Below the pieces are notes generated by a model. It searched no databases. It saw only the letters and a program-made list of their open reading frames with translations, and had not been told where the DNA came from. Shown piece after piece: positions 45,045-57,369 of a stretch of DNA of 64,000 nt. Position 1 is the stretch's first letter, and every line of letters starts with the position of its first letter. A program made the position numbers and the translations under genes. Source of the DNA: Monodelphis domestica (taxonomy: Eukaryota > Chordata > Mammalia > Didelphimorphia > Didelphidae); NCBI RefSeq assembly GCF_027887165.1, contig NC_077227.1:77148488-77212487 (forward strand). The letters are read 5' to 3'.

Positions 45045-45690
45045 AATTGCTAATTAAGACAACTCTGAGGCTTCACCTCGATCTCATCCAATTAGCAAAG
45101 ATGATCATGAAGAATGAAAGGTGTGGGAGGGAGATAGTGCTAGAAAAACAAAAATTACCAAAAAAAAATGTGAGAGGTGATCATCACTTGAGCAATAATC
45201 ATCCAAACTGTGGCATGTGACTTTAATGAAATATAATGATGCATATAATAAGCCATGGTAGCCCAATGGATAGAGCAATGGGCCTGGAGTCAGGAAGACC
45301 CAAGTTCAAATCGAGCCTCAGACACTTACTAGCTGTTTGACTCTGGGCAAGTCATTTGACCACTGTCTGCCTCAGTTTCCTCATTTGTACCTTTTGGGTT
45401 ATTATAAGGATAAAGTAAGATGATACAAAGAGCTCTGCTAGTTATTGTTATTAGTGGTAAGATGTGACGAATAAGAAAAATACAGAGAAATATGGAAGAC
45501 TTGCATGAAGTGGATCAGAATAAAGAAAGGGGAACCAGAACAATAAGCACAATGACTTCACTAAGCAGCCACATTCTAATGAATTTTATTTTATTTTATT
45601 TTTAGCTGTTTATCTTAATTTTTAACTATGATTTATTTTTACTTTCAATGAAAATCAGAAATAATTAAAAAGTTAAAGAATTATGTCAAG
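45045..45690 (+). mobile_element. L1 3' end split by a SINE
   Basis: L1 text at 45045-45245 ('ccaattagcaaagatgatca', 'ccaaactgtggcatgtgact') resumes at 45447-45690 ('aaaatacagagaaatatgga', 'aaccagaacaataagcacaa', 'ttaactatgatttattttta'). The frame is broken. Confidence 0.7.
45250..45446 (+). mobile_element. MIR/MAR1-type SINE inside L1
   Basis: 'tggatagagcaatgggcctg', 'gagtcaggaagacccaagtt', 'agctgtttgactctgggcaa' and 'attataaggataaagtaaga'. Confidence 0.88.
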
Positions 45691-45820
45691 ACTTTTATCC
45701 TGAAGCAAAGTTGAAAAATGTTGTGATCTTCTACAAGTTCCTGAATTTGAATATCTTTGACTCATTTCCTCTTAAAATATACTGATGCATTTTAAATAAA
45801 CAAATTTTCCCCTTCTCCAG

Positions 45821-45872
45821 GTGGAGGCTGTGGATGTGGAATATTGTATATACTAGCAGACAAGGTTGCTTT
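45821..45872 (+). other. Possible 52-bp exon (GT-AG bounded)
   Basis: A pyrimidine tract ending TTTTCCCCTTCTCCAG (45805-45820) is followed by 52 bp and then GTAAGT at 45873. A CTGAT branch-point-like motif sits at 45782-45786. Two frames are open. One reads GGCGCGILYILADKVA; the other begins WRLWMWNIVYTS. No family was recognised, and no companion exon was found except the donor-like site at 41806. It may be chance. Confidence 0.25.
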
Positions 45873-45878
45873 GTAAGT

Positions 45879-47014
45879 TGGCTTTACTTACATGTTTTTC
45901 TATGTTGAAAGGAAGAATTCAGTGTTGGTGGGGAGGGATGTGTGGTCTAACAAGAAATAACTAGTAGAGAAACAAAAGATATTAATAACAATCAAAACAC
46001 TTCCCCCCCCCCAAGAAAAATGACCTGGATTCAAATCTCAGCCCTTTCTGTGACTCCCTGTGTGAAGGAGCCTCAAACCCCCCAACTTCTGTGAGCTTTT
46101 GATTCCTCAAAGGGAATGAAAATAATCCTTGCTCTATGACAGTGTCAGCTCTCATTTGTAATGAAGCCCCTTGTTGTTTACTAAAAAGGCTCAGAGCCTC
46201 CACTCCATCTCTGTAGCTTCAGCTGAACTGACTCAGACTCCAACTGTGAGCTTCTCTGTTCTGAATGGATCTGCTGCAAGAGAGAAGTTTCTCCAGGAGG
46301 GAAAAAATAACATCCCAGCCTCTTCTTTTAGTTGCTTGAATTAATTACGTGCCTGGTTCTGCTGCTGAAGCACCTCAGCGGGCTGCAGCTGGGATGCCAG
46401 ATGCCTGAAACTGGATTCCAGCCTGAGCCAGGATGAGAAACAGGCAGCTTCTGCCAGGCTGGGTGAGGAATGTATTTATTTTTACCCAGCATCCACTGGA
46501 ATCAGCCTAGAGCTCCAGGTGTGGAGGACTCAGGAAGCTCCCAAGTCTAGCCCAGAGCCCCCACGTGCCTGCACAAAAGAGTCCCCATAATGCCATGCCC
46601 TTCTCTCCCTCTTGCCCCACCTCGGGGCAAGGAGCCTGGGCAATGCTCTGACATTTATTGGGCACCATCTCCCTCCAAAATGCCAGATTGGGCATGTTTC
46701 TCCCCCACACTCAGCATCCCTGGTCCCCTCAGAGAGGCTCTGAGGGCCAGTTACTTCCCCACAGCTGCATCCCCACACCTGGTATGGCTACAGCCCCCAG
46801 TAGCTGGCCTTGGTCCTTCCTCTGCTCTTAGCCAGCACAATTAACCTTGTTTGTTTGTCTGTTTTTTATTGAAAGGGCTGGAGGGATGGAGTGGGGCTAC
46901 AGATATTTAATAGCCCTTCTGAGAGACAAACTTCCCCTTGCCTTTCTGGAATGTCTGGAGGAATGAAAACTGATGGGCACAGCTCTAACTTTATGGCCAA
47001 TTTTGGGGTCAGAA
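45879..47014. other. GC-richer single-copy tract
   Basis: 46200-46860 has no named repeat and is richer in GC than its surroundings. 46325-46500 carries an ATTAATTACGTGC motif, CAG-rich text and 'gaatgtatttatttttaccc', the look of conserved non-coding DNA. An 84-codon frame lacks a known domain. Confidence 0.4.
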
Positions 47015-47475
47015 TAAGAATCATCCTTTTTTACACCTCCCTCCTTCCCTTCCTCCCCAATTTGGCTCCAACCTACATTTCTAGTCTTATTTTCAGTTAC
47101 TTCCCTTCATTGTATATTCACTCCTCCTTACATATTCCAGGCTCTAGCCAAACTACAATGCTAACTGTTACTCAAGTTTGACACACTATTTCCCACCCTG
47201 TGGATTTGTGTGGGCTATTCCCCAAGACTGGGATACATTTTTTCCTTTTTGCTGCCTTTCAAAATCCTTCTCTTCCATCAAGGCTCAGCTTAGGTGCTTC
47301 TCTCCTTCATTAAGTCTTCCCTGATTCCTCCCAGCTAGAAAATGTCTTTTCCTTCCTTGGGTTGTCCCAGAGCACTCTTTGTTCCCTTTGCTGCCTTGTT
47401 TTGTAGTTACCTGTGTGCCCACCATAGTATACATGTGTTTTCTGGTGGCCAACTCCATATGGATGGAGACACTCC
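47015..47475 (+). mobile_element. L2 LINE 3' end
   Basis: 'caaaatccttctcttccatc', 'aaggctcagcttaggtgctt', 'taagtcttccctgattcctc' and 'ttgttccctttgctgccttg'. Confidence 0.7.
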
Positions 47476-48254
47476 TCACCAGTAAGTTGACCTCTTGGTG
47501 ATATTTTCTATGGGCATGGCAATTCCGGAGAAAAAGTAAAATGCAAAAAGGCCCATATACTTCTGTAGGGATGGGGACAGACAGTACTAAAGAATCACAC
47601 TATTTTTAGATTGTCTATAAATGTTAACTGCTGGTACTCTAAATTTGTGGTCCTTGTCCAGTGAGTGATGAGCAGGCATATTACTGTAGGAACTGAGTCA
47701 TATCGATCTTGGAATTCTCCCCACAGATGAAAGGAAAAAAATGAAAAGAAGCTGCAACAAATGAAAGCATTTAGTTTTCCTCTGGAGAACTAAATAAAGG
47801 GATTAGTTGGTGGGTTGGGTTTTTTCCTTTTGTGAGTGCAAAAGCAAAAAGAAATATAATTTCATGGACCAGCTGGCCATCTCATGATAGATAAGGGCTA
47901 ATGGTAAGTTTTTATAAAAGACTAACATGAAGGTAATTGCAGCTAATGCATAAATACTAAAGAGGATAAACAAGAGAAATTCTATGAAAAACTTAATAAG
48001 ACTCTCCAAATTAAATGAATATATCTTTTAATATTTGGTGACTTGAACACAAAGAATGGTTTCAAATCAATGTGAAGGGAGGAGGATGAAAAATAATGTT
48101 GTTAATCTCAGTGTAGTGCTAGGAATTCAAGGGAAAGGTCACCAATGTCATCTCCATCCCAACTGTGTTGCTTAATGAAGCTCAAGGGCAAATTTTCATT
48201 ATTCAATTTGAGGAATTATAAGAGTTGAAAGAAATTGCTTCACCCCCAAAGGAA
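47476..48254. other. Unassigned tract
   Basis: No gene or named repeat recognised. Confidence 0.4.
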
Positions 48255-49010
48255 ATATCAAAAAGACCCAGAGGATACATGACAGAAAAGGAAAAAGACA
48301 AATGATGCAGGGTGAGGGAAGATAAGTACATTAATGCACTATTGGTAGAGTTGTGAACTGGTATGACCACTATGGAGAAAAATTTGGAACTGTCTCCAAA
48401 AAGCTATAAAACTATGTGTACCTCTTGACCTAGTAATATTACCACTAAATCTGCATCTCAAAGAGATCAAAGAAAAGGGAAAAGGATCTGTATGTATGAA
48501 AATGTTTCTGGCAGTTCTTTTTATGGTAACAGATTGGAAATGGAGAGGATACCCATAAATTGGGGAATGTCTAAAGAAGTTGTGGTATGGGATAGTAATG
48601 GAATACTATTGTACTGTAAGATATTATGAAGGGGAAAGTTACAGAAAAATCTTGGAAGACTTACATGAACTGATGCAAAGTGAAAGTTAGCAAAACCAGA
48701 ACACCAAACACAGTAACAAAAATTGTAATAATAAACAGCTATGAAAAACTAAGCTGCTCTGATAATTCCAAAGGACTCATAATGTAAAACACTATCCACC
48801 TCCAGAAAGGAAACTGATAAACTCTATATATTGAAGCATTTAAAAATATTTTTGTTTGGGGCTTTTTTTAGCAACATAGTTAATATTAGAAATGTGTTTT
48901 GCATGACTTGGCATGTATAATGGAGCTGGAGGGAGGGAGAGAATTTAGAACTCAAAATTTTAAAATGAACATTAAGAAAAATAAATAAGATTTTAAGAGT
49001 TTAAAAAAGA
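48255..49010 (+). mobile_element. L1 LINE 3' end
   Basis: 'cattaatgcactattggtag', 'ggatacccataaattgggga', 'actgatgcaaagtgaaagtt', 'taatattagaaatgtgtttt' and an A-rich end 'gaaaaataaataagatttta'. Confidence 0.85.
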
Positions 49011-49617
49011 AAAAAGACCTGGAAGGATTGGAGTAGTGTCTACTCTAAAAGAAGGCAGTTAACCTAATGTATTCTTTACTTTGCTGACTGAATGTTGCTG
49101 TAGGCTTGATTCACAAAGTAGCCTGAGGTATGGTCTAGCTCCCAGTAGAACAGAAAATTCTTCCTTTAGGGAAGAAGCAGCCTAGTAGCAACAAAGTAGA
49201 AGCTGGCAGTAGCTCAGCAGAGAAGCAGCCCAGAGGCAGAGAATTCTACTTGGGACACAACTCTGGGAACTTCAAGTATTTGACTTCCATTGATGGCATG
49301 GAAATAAAGGGATTCTCTTCTTGCTATTTCTCTTGTGTTTAATTAGAATATCTTTTGCTCCATATGTGATGTGGTTTCATCTTATAAAAGAACATTGGAT
49401 GGTGAGATGTGCATTTGAGTAGACAGTGACCCCCAAAGAACCATAAATCAGGGGTATGTTGAAGAAGTTCCCAGGTGACAAAATGTTGGAAAATTTGGCT
49501 CAAAAGGAAGAAATAAAAGAAATCAAAGTCTTGTGGACTGTAGTATTGAAGGAAGTTCATCTTGATAGCTACAGGAAAGGACCATCATGATCTACACACC
49601 ATTTCCGTCCTGCCTAC
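49011..49617. other. Unassigned tract, weakly LTR-like
   Basis: 49060-49345 has a block ending 'ggaaataaagggattctctt' with a T-rich follow-on, similar to an LTR polyadenylation region. No TG...CA pair with a duplication was found, so it is left unassigned. Confidence 0.3.
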
Positions 49618-49725
49618 TCCAGAGAGGGGCTTGACAGGGCAAGAATTGGATTATTTTTTATCTCTGTATCCCCAGTATCTAACACACATAGTAGGTACTC
49701 TATAAATATTTGCTAAAGTTTGATT
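49618..49725 (+). mobile_element. L2/MIR 3' tail
   Basis: 'ggcaagaattggattatttt', 'ctgtatccccagtatctaac' and 'tagtaggtactctataaata'. Confidence 0.65.
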
Positions 49726-50739
49726 CCAAACTCATGCCTCTTCAGTAGGATTTGAGTCCTTTGCTGATATTACTCTTTTGTTGGGGGAAGGGGAGCGCTT
49801 GGTGTCCAGAGAGGGCTACCATGATTGAGATTACAGTCTTCTAAAAAATGGACACATTGTTCTTATATCATACTTATTGTTATTGTATATTTATATTATC
49901 ATTCCTATAATGTCTTATATTCACCTTGTCCTTATTGATAACTGACAGCCCTAGCCTTGCATTTTCTCTTCAGAGTGTCCCACAGGACAAACTAGAATGG
50001 ATCTAGGCACACAAGGGTATCTGGTAAAGCTGGATTCTCTTAGTGCTGAGTGAGAGCTTCTTAAAGATAGGAATGAATGACTGAAGGAGGAGATGCTGAT
50101 AGGAAAAGGTCTTTGAGTGATGGGAGGGGAGGGGAGAGATGTACTTGTTGGGGAAGGAAGAGCCCAGAAAGGAAGGGAAGTAATCCCAAAAGCTGAATAA
50201 GGGAGAGGGGATTATGGACAAGGAAGGAGTGAGGGACTGAGGCAGAAAGTAACTGGAAAGTTTTTACTCTCCAAACTCTGAAAAGAGAATCCTGGACCAT
50301 ATGTGTTTCTTCTTCTCCTCAGACCAGGGCATGTGGGGAGGGCTTTAAGCTCATGTTTCTAGGATCCATCCTTGGGTAGTGGCAGTATGGAAGAAACCAC
50401 CAGACTACTAGGCTCTTCTTCCCAAGGGCTTCTGTTTGGGGAAAAAAACAGTTTTGTTCCCAGCATCGCCCTCCACCCTGTGAAAATGACCATTTATTCC
50501 CCTACCTACAAGAAAGAAGAAGAAACCAGATATATAACAAGGAAAACTCCAAGTGAGGAACTTCTTTGGGCACAAAAACCTGGGAGATGATGAAAATGCA
50601 AAAAAATGCATCTCCTACCTCAAGGATGCCCTGCCAAAAAGAAGGGTGAGGAGCTCCCTCTTTTTTTACATTCTTGCCTTGGCTGCAAAGTTAGCTAGTT
50701 ATAGTGTTGCCAGAATATCAGTCTTCCTCTTCTTCTAAC
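49726..50739. other. Unassigned tract
   Basis: No gene or named repeat. Purine-rich around 50090-50230. Confidence 0.45.
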
Positions 50740-51535
50740 CCTCTTCCCCTTTAATCACTCCACCCACTTCCTCTACCCTTGTGCTCCGCTTTGTTACTTA
50801 TGATCCAAAGACTCACAATCTGTGGAAAAATCCAGTCTGGCTCCAATTTACCTTGCTAGTCTTGTTTCACATTCCCCACCTCCATAAACAATATGTACCA
50901 GACCTTCTATCTGCTCCCCAATCTTATCTTGCCCTTTCCTACCCCTGGGCATTTTTTTTTAATTCCAGCCTTAATGGATAGAATTCAGGAAGATCTGGAT
51001 TCAAATCCCATCCCCCTGCAAAACTTATTAGCTGGTTGACCCTATGCAAATTTTTCTTTAACACTCTGAGCCTCAGTTTCCTCATCTGTAGAGTGGGAAA
51101 AAATAATAGCACTTCCCTCAAAAGATTGTTCTGAGGTGCAAATAAGATAATATCTCTAAAACACTTTGTAAATCTTTTAAAGCTATAGAAATGTAAGCCA
51201 GTATTATCTTTATTATTATATCTGCCTACTGAAATTGCTTCAAGGCTGACACAGTGTCTCCTCCATGAAGCCTTCCCTGATCCCCATTCTTCCCCCTACC
51301 CTTGAAAGTGATCTCTCTTGCTTCAGATTTTCTCATAATAACTGGTATCTCATTTTAGTATTCAGCCTATTCTGCCTTGATTCTACTTGTTTGGGTACAT
51401 ACCTTAATCCTTCCCACCCAAATTCAACTGTAAGCTTTGTGAGGACACGAACTATAGTCTTTTTCATCTTTGTATTCCTGGAGCATAGGGATCTTGTTCA
51501 TAACAAGTGGTTTAATAAATTCTTGTTGGATTGTT
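50740..51535 (+). mobile_element. L2 LINE 3' end split by MIR
   Basis: L2 text at 50740-50968 ('ctggctccaatttaccttgc', 'aatcttatcttgccctttcc') resumes at 51233-51535 ('catgaagccttccctgatcc', 'actgtaagctttgtgaggac', 'tttaataaattcttgttgga'). Confidence 0.78.
50969..51232 (+). mobile_element. MIR-like SINE inside L2
   Basis: 'aagatctggattcaaatccc', 'gagcctcagtttcctcatct', 'aaaagattgttctgaggtgc' and 'taaaacactttgtaaatctt'. Confidence 0.85.
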
Positions 51536-51545
51536 GAGCTGAATT

Positions 51546-51911
51546 GTGGTGAGAACAGTTGTGAAGGAATTACCTGAGGAAGTGAAAACCACTAAATCTT
51601 CTAGTGAACAAATGGATTGTCGTCCAGATGTGTCTCATGAAGAGCCGACTTCAATAATACTCAGCTAGATTGATGATCAAGTAAAACCAAGGTATGCAGT
51701 CAAAGAAATATAATTGTGCTTTCCTGAGGTGGACACAGTGGGAGAGGCTCTACCCAATTTATTAGCATCTATTTTAGAGAATCATGGATTAACTATCAAC
51801 AGCTGCAGAGGCCAGTTGTATGACAAAGGAACAGACATGAAATGCAAGCATGAGGGTATTAATCTGGGAAGTCCAAATCTGGACAATGCAGCTCAAAATC
51901 TTGACTCATAA
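51546..51911 (+). pseudogene. hAT-transposase-like coding relic
   Basis: One continuous frame of 121 codons with two internal stops (near codons 41 and 57) and a terminal TAA at 51909. Residues in the second half read EALPNLLASILENHGLTINS followed by CRGQLYDKGTDMKCKHEGI. A CRGQxYDxGxxM motif downstream of a leucine-rich helix is characteristic of the hAT transposase fold as found in domesticated genes of the ZMYM/SCAND3/KIAA1586 kind. It follows an L2 end. The rest of the transposase is absent. I infer an old transposon copy or a retroposed fragment of a transposase-derived gene. Confidence 0.65.
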
Positions 51912-52733
51912 TTTTAACCTTTTATTAAACAAAGCTGCTGGACTGGTTTTATAATAAGGAGAAATACTTGGGCAATTTGTATATTATCATCATTATTTCC
52001 TGTAGAAAGAGTAGATTATATAAAAAATTTGCTAAAATTTAGTTGACATTTTTTGGGTTCTAGACTGCAGAAGATCTTACCCCTCCTCCCCCCACTCAAT
52101 GATTTTTGCAATCTCTTTGAGATTGAAGATCCCATCTATGTTTTTCTATGATGTGGAAACATGCTTTAAAAAATAACAGTGGAATATAAATTCTTTGATG
52201 GCACGGTCTATTTTATTTTTGTCTTTAATCCCCTAGCATATGGTAGTTAATGAATATTTGTTTAATTGAATTCTAAGGATAACAAATAGGAAACATTATA
52301 ATCAGTGCCAAACCTATTGCTTTGTAAGGATCAGGTTCTGTCAACCAAATGTTTATTCCCCCATCTGTCATAAGTACTGCCCAACAACAGGCACTCTCAT
52401 AGGAAATCAGCTCTCCGAAGCTGGCTGCCTCTTTCCCCCTTTCCTTCTATTTTCCACTCCTTTGTAGGTACTAATAATATTTGTCTCCTTGGTCTTGGGT
52501 TTACGCATGTGGATTGACCAGTCAGATCATGACTCAGACTCAATTCTACTAGGAAATCTCCCCCTCCTTTCCTTAATTTTATCACTGCCTATAAATTTCA
52601 TTGATTTGACTTGAAGTCAAGGACATATGGTATAAGACTTGAATCAGAATGTTAATGTAAAATGTATTTGTTGCCCATGTGGGTTGTGTGCGTGTCCACG
52701 TGGATCTTTCTAAATGCAGCTTGCAGAGAGCCA

Positions 52734-52735
<2 letters not shown>
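51912..52735. other. Unassigned tract with an L2/MIR tail
   Basis: 52180-52285 has an L2/MIR-type end ('attctttgatggcacggtct', 'atatggtagttaatgaatat'). The rest is unassigned. Confidence 0.45.

Positions 52736-52793
<58 letters not shown>
52736..52793. repeat. (AT)n microsatellite
   Basis: A pure AT run of about 57 bp, able to extrude a cruciform. Confidence 0.98.
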
Positions 52794-52796
<3 letters not shown>

Positions 52797-54237
52797 GGAG
52801 TTTCCTTCATCCCTCTCCTAGGGAGATATTGAGCCCTGCCTAGGGGGAGCAGGAAAGAGGGCCATGAGGCTGGCCAGCTCTGCTGTGCTCAGAGAAGAGA
52901 TACCAAACTAAAATCTATATGCCTCTCTAAATATTGCTTGTCTACAGAAAATAATTCTTGGGTTCAAATCACTCTCCTTCAAGCCACTACATTATGAGAG
53001 GAGTGCCCTACGCTATGTCAAAAGGCTTGCTTCCCATCCCACCAAATGCCAGTTACACAAAGATCATCCCACAGTCCATAGCCAATAAACTCCATTTATC
53101 CAAGGCTATTGCAAACAGAAATAGAGAAATTATACAGATTAGCATACACTAGAAAAAAAAAAAACCAGAGTGAATGGGCTCTCCCAGTGGGAAGAAATTA
53201 TCTTAAATCAATTGAAATAGTCTCTGATCTTATCGAAATAGAAATTCCCTGAAGTCTCTAGTGTGGCAAGTTAGAATTAGGGACATACTCAAGGCTCTCA
53301 CTCCTTGGCTTCTTCCTAGAGTTTTTTTCTTCCTCTAGGGACCTTTTCCAGAAAACCTGGAACCATGCATATGTATCCTCTCTCTTAGCCCAAAAGCAGA
53401 GAAAGGAAAAGAAAACCTCCACTTACAAGTTCTTACCTATTACCCTTATCTAGGCACAAAGCATGGAATAATGATTCTCTTTGTCCTGTTCAAATGTCTA
53501 CTTTTGAGCCCTACATTGTATTCTAAATAATAAAGTAAATAAAATCCATGCATCTGAAATGGGCATCACCTCAGCTTGTGTGATCTTCCTTAGACTAGGT
53601 GGTAATGGCCATTAACATCTGGCAAGGCTTTCATACTGGGGCATTCCACTCATGGCAAAACCTCCTGATAGGCCAGTGTATAGTCTTCTGGGGGGATGAA
53701 TCAAGAAATTGGGGTGGTCCTGTTTGTCTTTCTTGAGGCAGTCTGGGATCTGCAAGAATGCTGCACTTGATGTTGACCTGTTGTCCAGGAAGCCATCATT
53801 TCTGCTCTTCGGTCTTCAGAGCTTTACAAGTTGAGGATTGAAGTCTATTTCCCATACTTCCACAAGGTGCACTCATTTAGTTTCCTTCTCTACCTTGTTC
53901 ATACCAGGAGAGTGCGTGGGTGTATGTTAGTTAAGGAACACCTGGGAGAGGTGGCTTCCACATGACAGAATGCCAACTCATTCAGGATTCAGGAAAACAC
54001 CTCTTTCCCCCCTAATTAGCTCCCTTAAGGATCATTCTCCCTTCCATTGCTTTTCTCTATTTTATGAGGTGTTGTAGAGGAGATCTATGGTGGTGGTCAC
54101 AAAATTGGGAAGACATTCAGAAGTTGATCACAAGGTATCTGAAGGAAAGAAAGATACCAAAGTTCTAGAAAACGTCTTAGACTTTAGTAATACTGAAAAA
54201 AATGTAATGAAGAAAGCATCAACATCAATAGCAATAA
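52794..54237. other. Unassigned tract
   Basis: About 1.4 kb with no named repeat and no long frame. Confidence 0.45.
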
Positions 54238-54487
54238 TATTAATAGTAGGCATTTATATAGCACTTTAAGGTTTGCAAAACTCTTTGCAAATATCATATC
54301 ATTATATCCTTAAAAGTACCCTGAGAAGTAGGTGCTATTTTAATTCTTAGTTTACATATAAGGAAATTGAGATCAAGTATTTTGCCCATGGTCACAGAGC
54401 TGAGAAGTGTCTGAGGTCGGATTAGAACTGGGGTCTTACTGTCTCAAAGTCCAGTGATCTATCTACTGTGTCACTTAGCTGCCTATC
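54238..54487 (-). mobile_element. MIR-like SINE, antisense, near complete
   Basis: 'ggcatttatatagcacttta', 'aggtttgcaaaactctttgc', 'catggtcacagagctgagaa' and 'ctatctactgtgtcacttag'. Confidence 0.88.
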
Positions 54488-54989
54488 ATAGATACTTGCT
54501 TCTTCATCAATATGTAAACTATCATGGGTATGACCACTAGGCAACATTTTGAACAAAGTAGGTCAAGTTGTCAATTATTCAGACTTGGGATGTGTCTGAA
54601 CATATTAAAGGAACTTTATTAAAGGAACGCTCTTTACGGGAGTAGTGTTTTATAGCAAATCATTCTTCTTCTGGGGAATGGCTTTATTTTTGAACTCCAT
54701 AGATTTGGTCTTTTAGGAGAAGAAGAAAAATGGATGCTTGCCTTATTCAGTCCATCCTGGGGCTTTTCTGGCTCAAATTTCCCATTGGTAAAACTCTATG
54801 GGTGTTGAGTGACTTTGCAAATTAAAAAAAAAAAGACTGATACTCTTTCTATTCTCCAAAATTATCTGGTTCCCTAATTCAACTTCCATTACTGAGCAAA
54901 TATACCTTCCAAGCTCCACAAGAAAGAGGGAGTCTCTCCTGCCAAACTACTAATTATTAATCAAACATGGTCAGAATCTCTGAGTGGTA
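54488..54989. other. Unassigned tract
   Basis: No gene or named repeat recognised. Confidence 0.4.
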
Positions 54990-55262
54990 TTTGTTCTTTT
55001 TTTAAATATACCATTAATTCACTTAATTTCTTCCTTGAATTCTTTTCTCTAGTGTAAAGAATACATGTCTTCTTTCACAGCATGAGGAACATGGAAATTT
55101 TTTTGTATGATAATACATATATAGCCTATATCATATTACTTGCTATCTTGGAAAGTTGTGAGGGGTGGGAAGTTGGGAAAGACCACAGATCACAAAATGT
55201 TAGGGAAATGACTATTAAAATTGTATTGACCTGTGAAAATTTAAATTAAATTAAAAAAAAAC
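54990..55262 (+). mobile_element. L1 3' terminal fragment
   Basis: 'agcctatatcatattacttg', 'ctatcttggaaagttgtgag', 'gatcacaaaatgttagggaa' and an A-rich end at 55240-55262. Confidence 0.75.
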
Positions 55263-57369
55263 ATTTTGCTTCTACCCCCCTTTTTTTACTTTACTCTTTT
55301 ATCACTTTCCCTCTCCTTTCTCTTATCCCCTTTCCCTTGCATTTCTCCACGGTGTGTCACATTTCTATATACAACTAATTCCATATATATTCTTCTTTCT
55401 CTGAAACAATTTCGATGAGAATGAGATTCAAGCTTTGCCTGTCAGCCCCTCATTTTCACCTTTACTCTAAAAGACATTCCTTGAAGGCCTCTTTTATGTG
55501 AGAAAAAAAATTTCTCTATGTTTCCCTTCTCCCTCTTCCTCCTTCTTTCTTACCATATTACTTTTGGGAAATCATTCCATATAGAATCAACACTCATCCA
55601 TGATCTCTGTCTATATAGACTCCTTTTAACTGTCTTGTTAACAATAAAGTTCTTAAGAGTTACATGTATCATTTTCACATAAAGGAATGTAAACAGTTTA
55701 ACTTTATTGAAAACCTTGTGATTACTTTCATGTTGATTTTTTCATGCTTATCTTGAGTTTTCGGTTTGAATGTTATATTTTCTATTCACCTCTGATATTT
55801 TTCATCAAGAATGTCTGAAAGTCCTCTATTTAACCCCCCCCCCCCCCCCCGAAGGATTATCCTTAGTTTTGCTGGCTAGGTTAATCTTGGTTGTAATTTT
55901 CCTCTTTTGCTTTCTGGAATGGAACAGTGTAAAGCCCTCTACTCCTTCATATGGAAGCCAATAAATCTGGCATCCTGACTCTGGCTCCACAATATTTTAA
56001 TTGTTTTCTCTTTGGCCTGGAAGTTCTAGAATTTGTACTATAACATTCTGGGTGTTTTCACTATGGGATCTCTTTCAGGAAATGATCAGTGGATTCTTTT
56101 GATTTCTATCTTATGGCTAATATTTTTTCATGGCAGACAAATAAAATCTAAATTAAAGATAATGGATAAAAGACAAGCAAGTTTGTATGCAGCCACTTAC
56201 TTTAACGAGAATGGAGAGAAGGAGCATTCTTTTAAAAATGGGAGACATTACTGGCTCCTGGGAGAGTGACTTCTCCAAGGAGGAAAAGAGAAGGGAATAA
56301 CTACGTGGCATTAAGTCAGGCAAATGCCTTTCTCTCTCTCTGCACCTGGCTGCATATTCTTGGCTCTTTCTCCTGGATCCTAGCCACTATACAGGATCAG
56401 TCTTGTCCCATAGAACTGTGAACTGGGCTTTTTCTTCTGTCCCTGACGTTACTGCATGTTGGCAAGTTCTCATGGCTTATCTTTCAGCAGCTGCTCCCAA
56501 TAGCATTTCCCCGCTTGTGATTGCTTTTTATCTATTCTTTCTGCCGGCCAAAAGTCTGGGAAGACCTTGGAGGTCTGGGTACTAGGTCATTTCCTTTCCC
56601 ACAAGTCCCTTTGCCTTTTATGAGTATGACTAAAGTTGTGTAAGAAATAAAGAAATCTCTGGTCCATAATTCTGAGTTGAAAAACTGACTATTCATAGGT
56701 AGAGTCAGAGGTCCATCACCATTCCCAGTCTCTGATGAAAGACATTCTATGGATGTTCACAGCTGTTTTTATAGGATTTTAACAGTTGGTACAAATCATT
56801 GATTAACCAAACCTACATACTCAAAGTATGTTAGCTATAATTAATACATTTTAGTACAAAGTCCAAGTACTTTAATGATCCTGTCACTACTATCTTCAGA
56901 TAATATTTTAGGAGGAGACTTATTGATATGATAAAAAATAATAATAACGCACAAGAAGAAACTTAAAGATTCACAAAGTTGCCTCTTTGAGCCATTAAAT
57001 CTGAGGACCCTACTACTAATGATATACATTTCTAGAAAAGCAAATACTAGTCTTACTTTTACAACTGACTTTATGATTGCTTTTGTTGTCTTCATTAGAA
57101 TCAGGAGATGGTAAAATTGTGTACTTAACATAAGAAGTTCTTTAGTTATTAACTCTCTCCTCATCTATCACAGTTAATTAACAACTTGAAGTAGCCTTTC
57201 TAACATTCTACTTACATATACTACTTAAAGGATTTTATATAAGATGAATTAGTTTTTATGCTAAATGATAAAAATAAAGAAATTAAGTAAAAGAAATGCA
57301 AGTTGAGCTTTTCATCTGGGATTACATTTGAATCAGCTAAAAACACATTGATGACCTCTTTGATATATA
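55263..57369. other. Unassigned tract with a 17-C run
   Basis: 55834-55850 is a pure C run. 55390-56110 reads like antisense retroelement interior that I half recognise ('cttagttttgctggctaggt', 'ctggctccacaatattttaa') but cannot assign. The rest is unassigned. Confidence 0.4.

Noticed and set aside
49060..49345. LTR ending in AATAAA plus T-rich tract
   Set aside because: No matched TG and CA ends with a target duplication were found.
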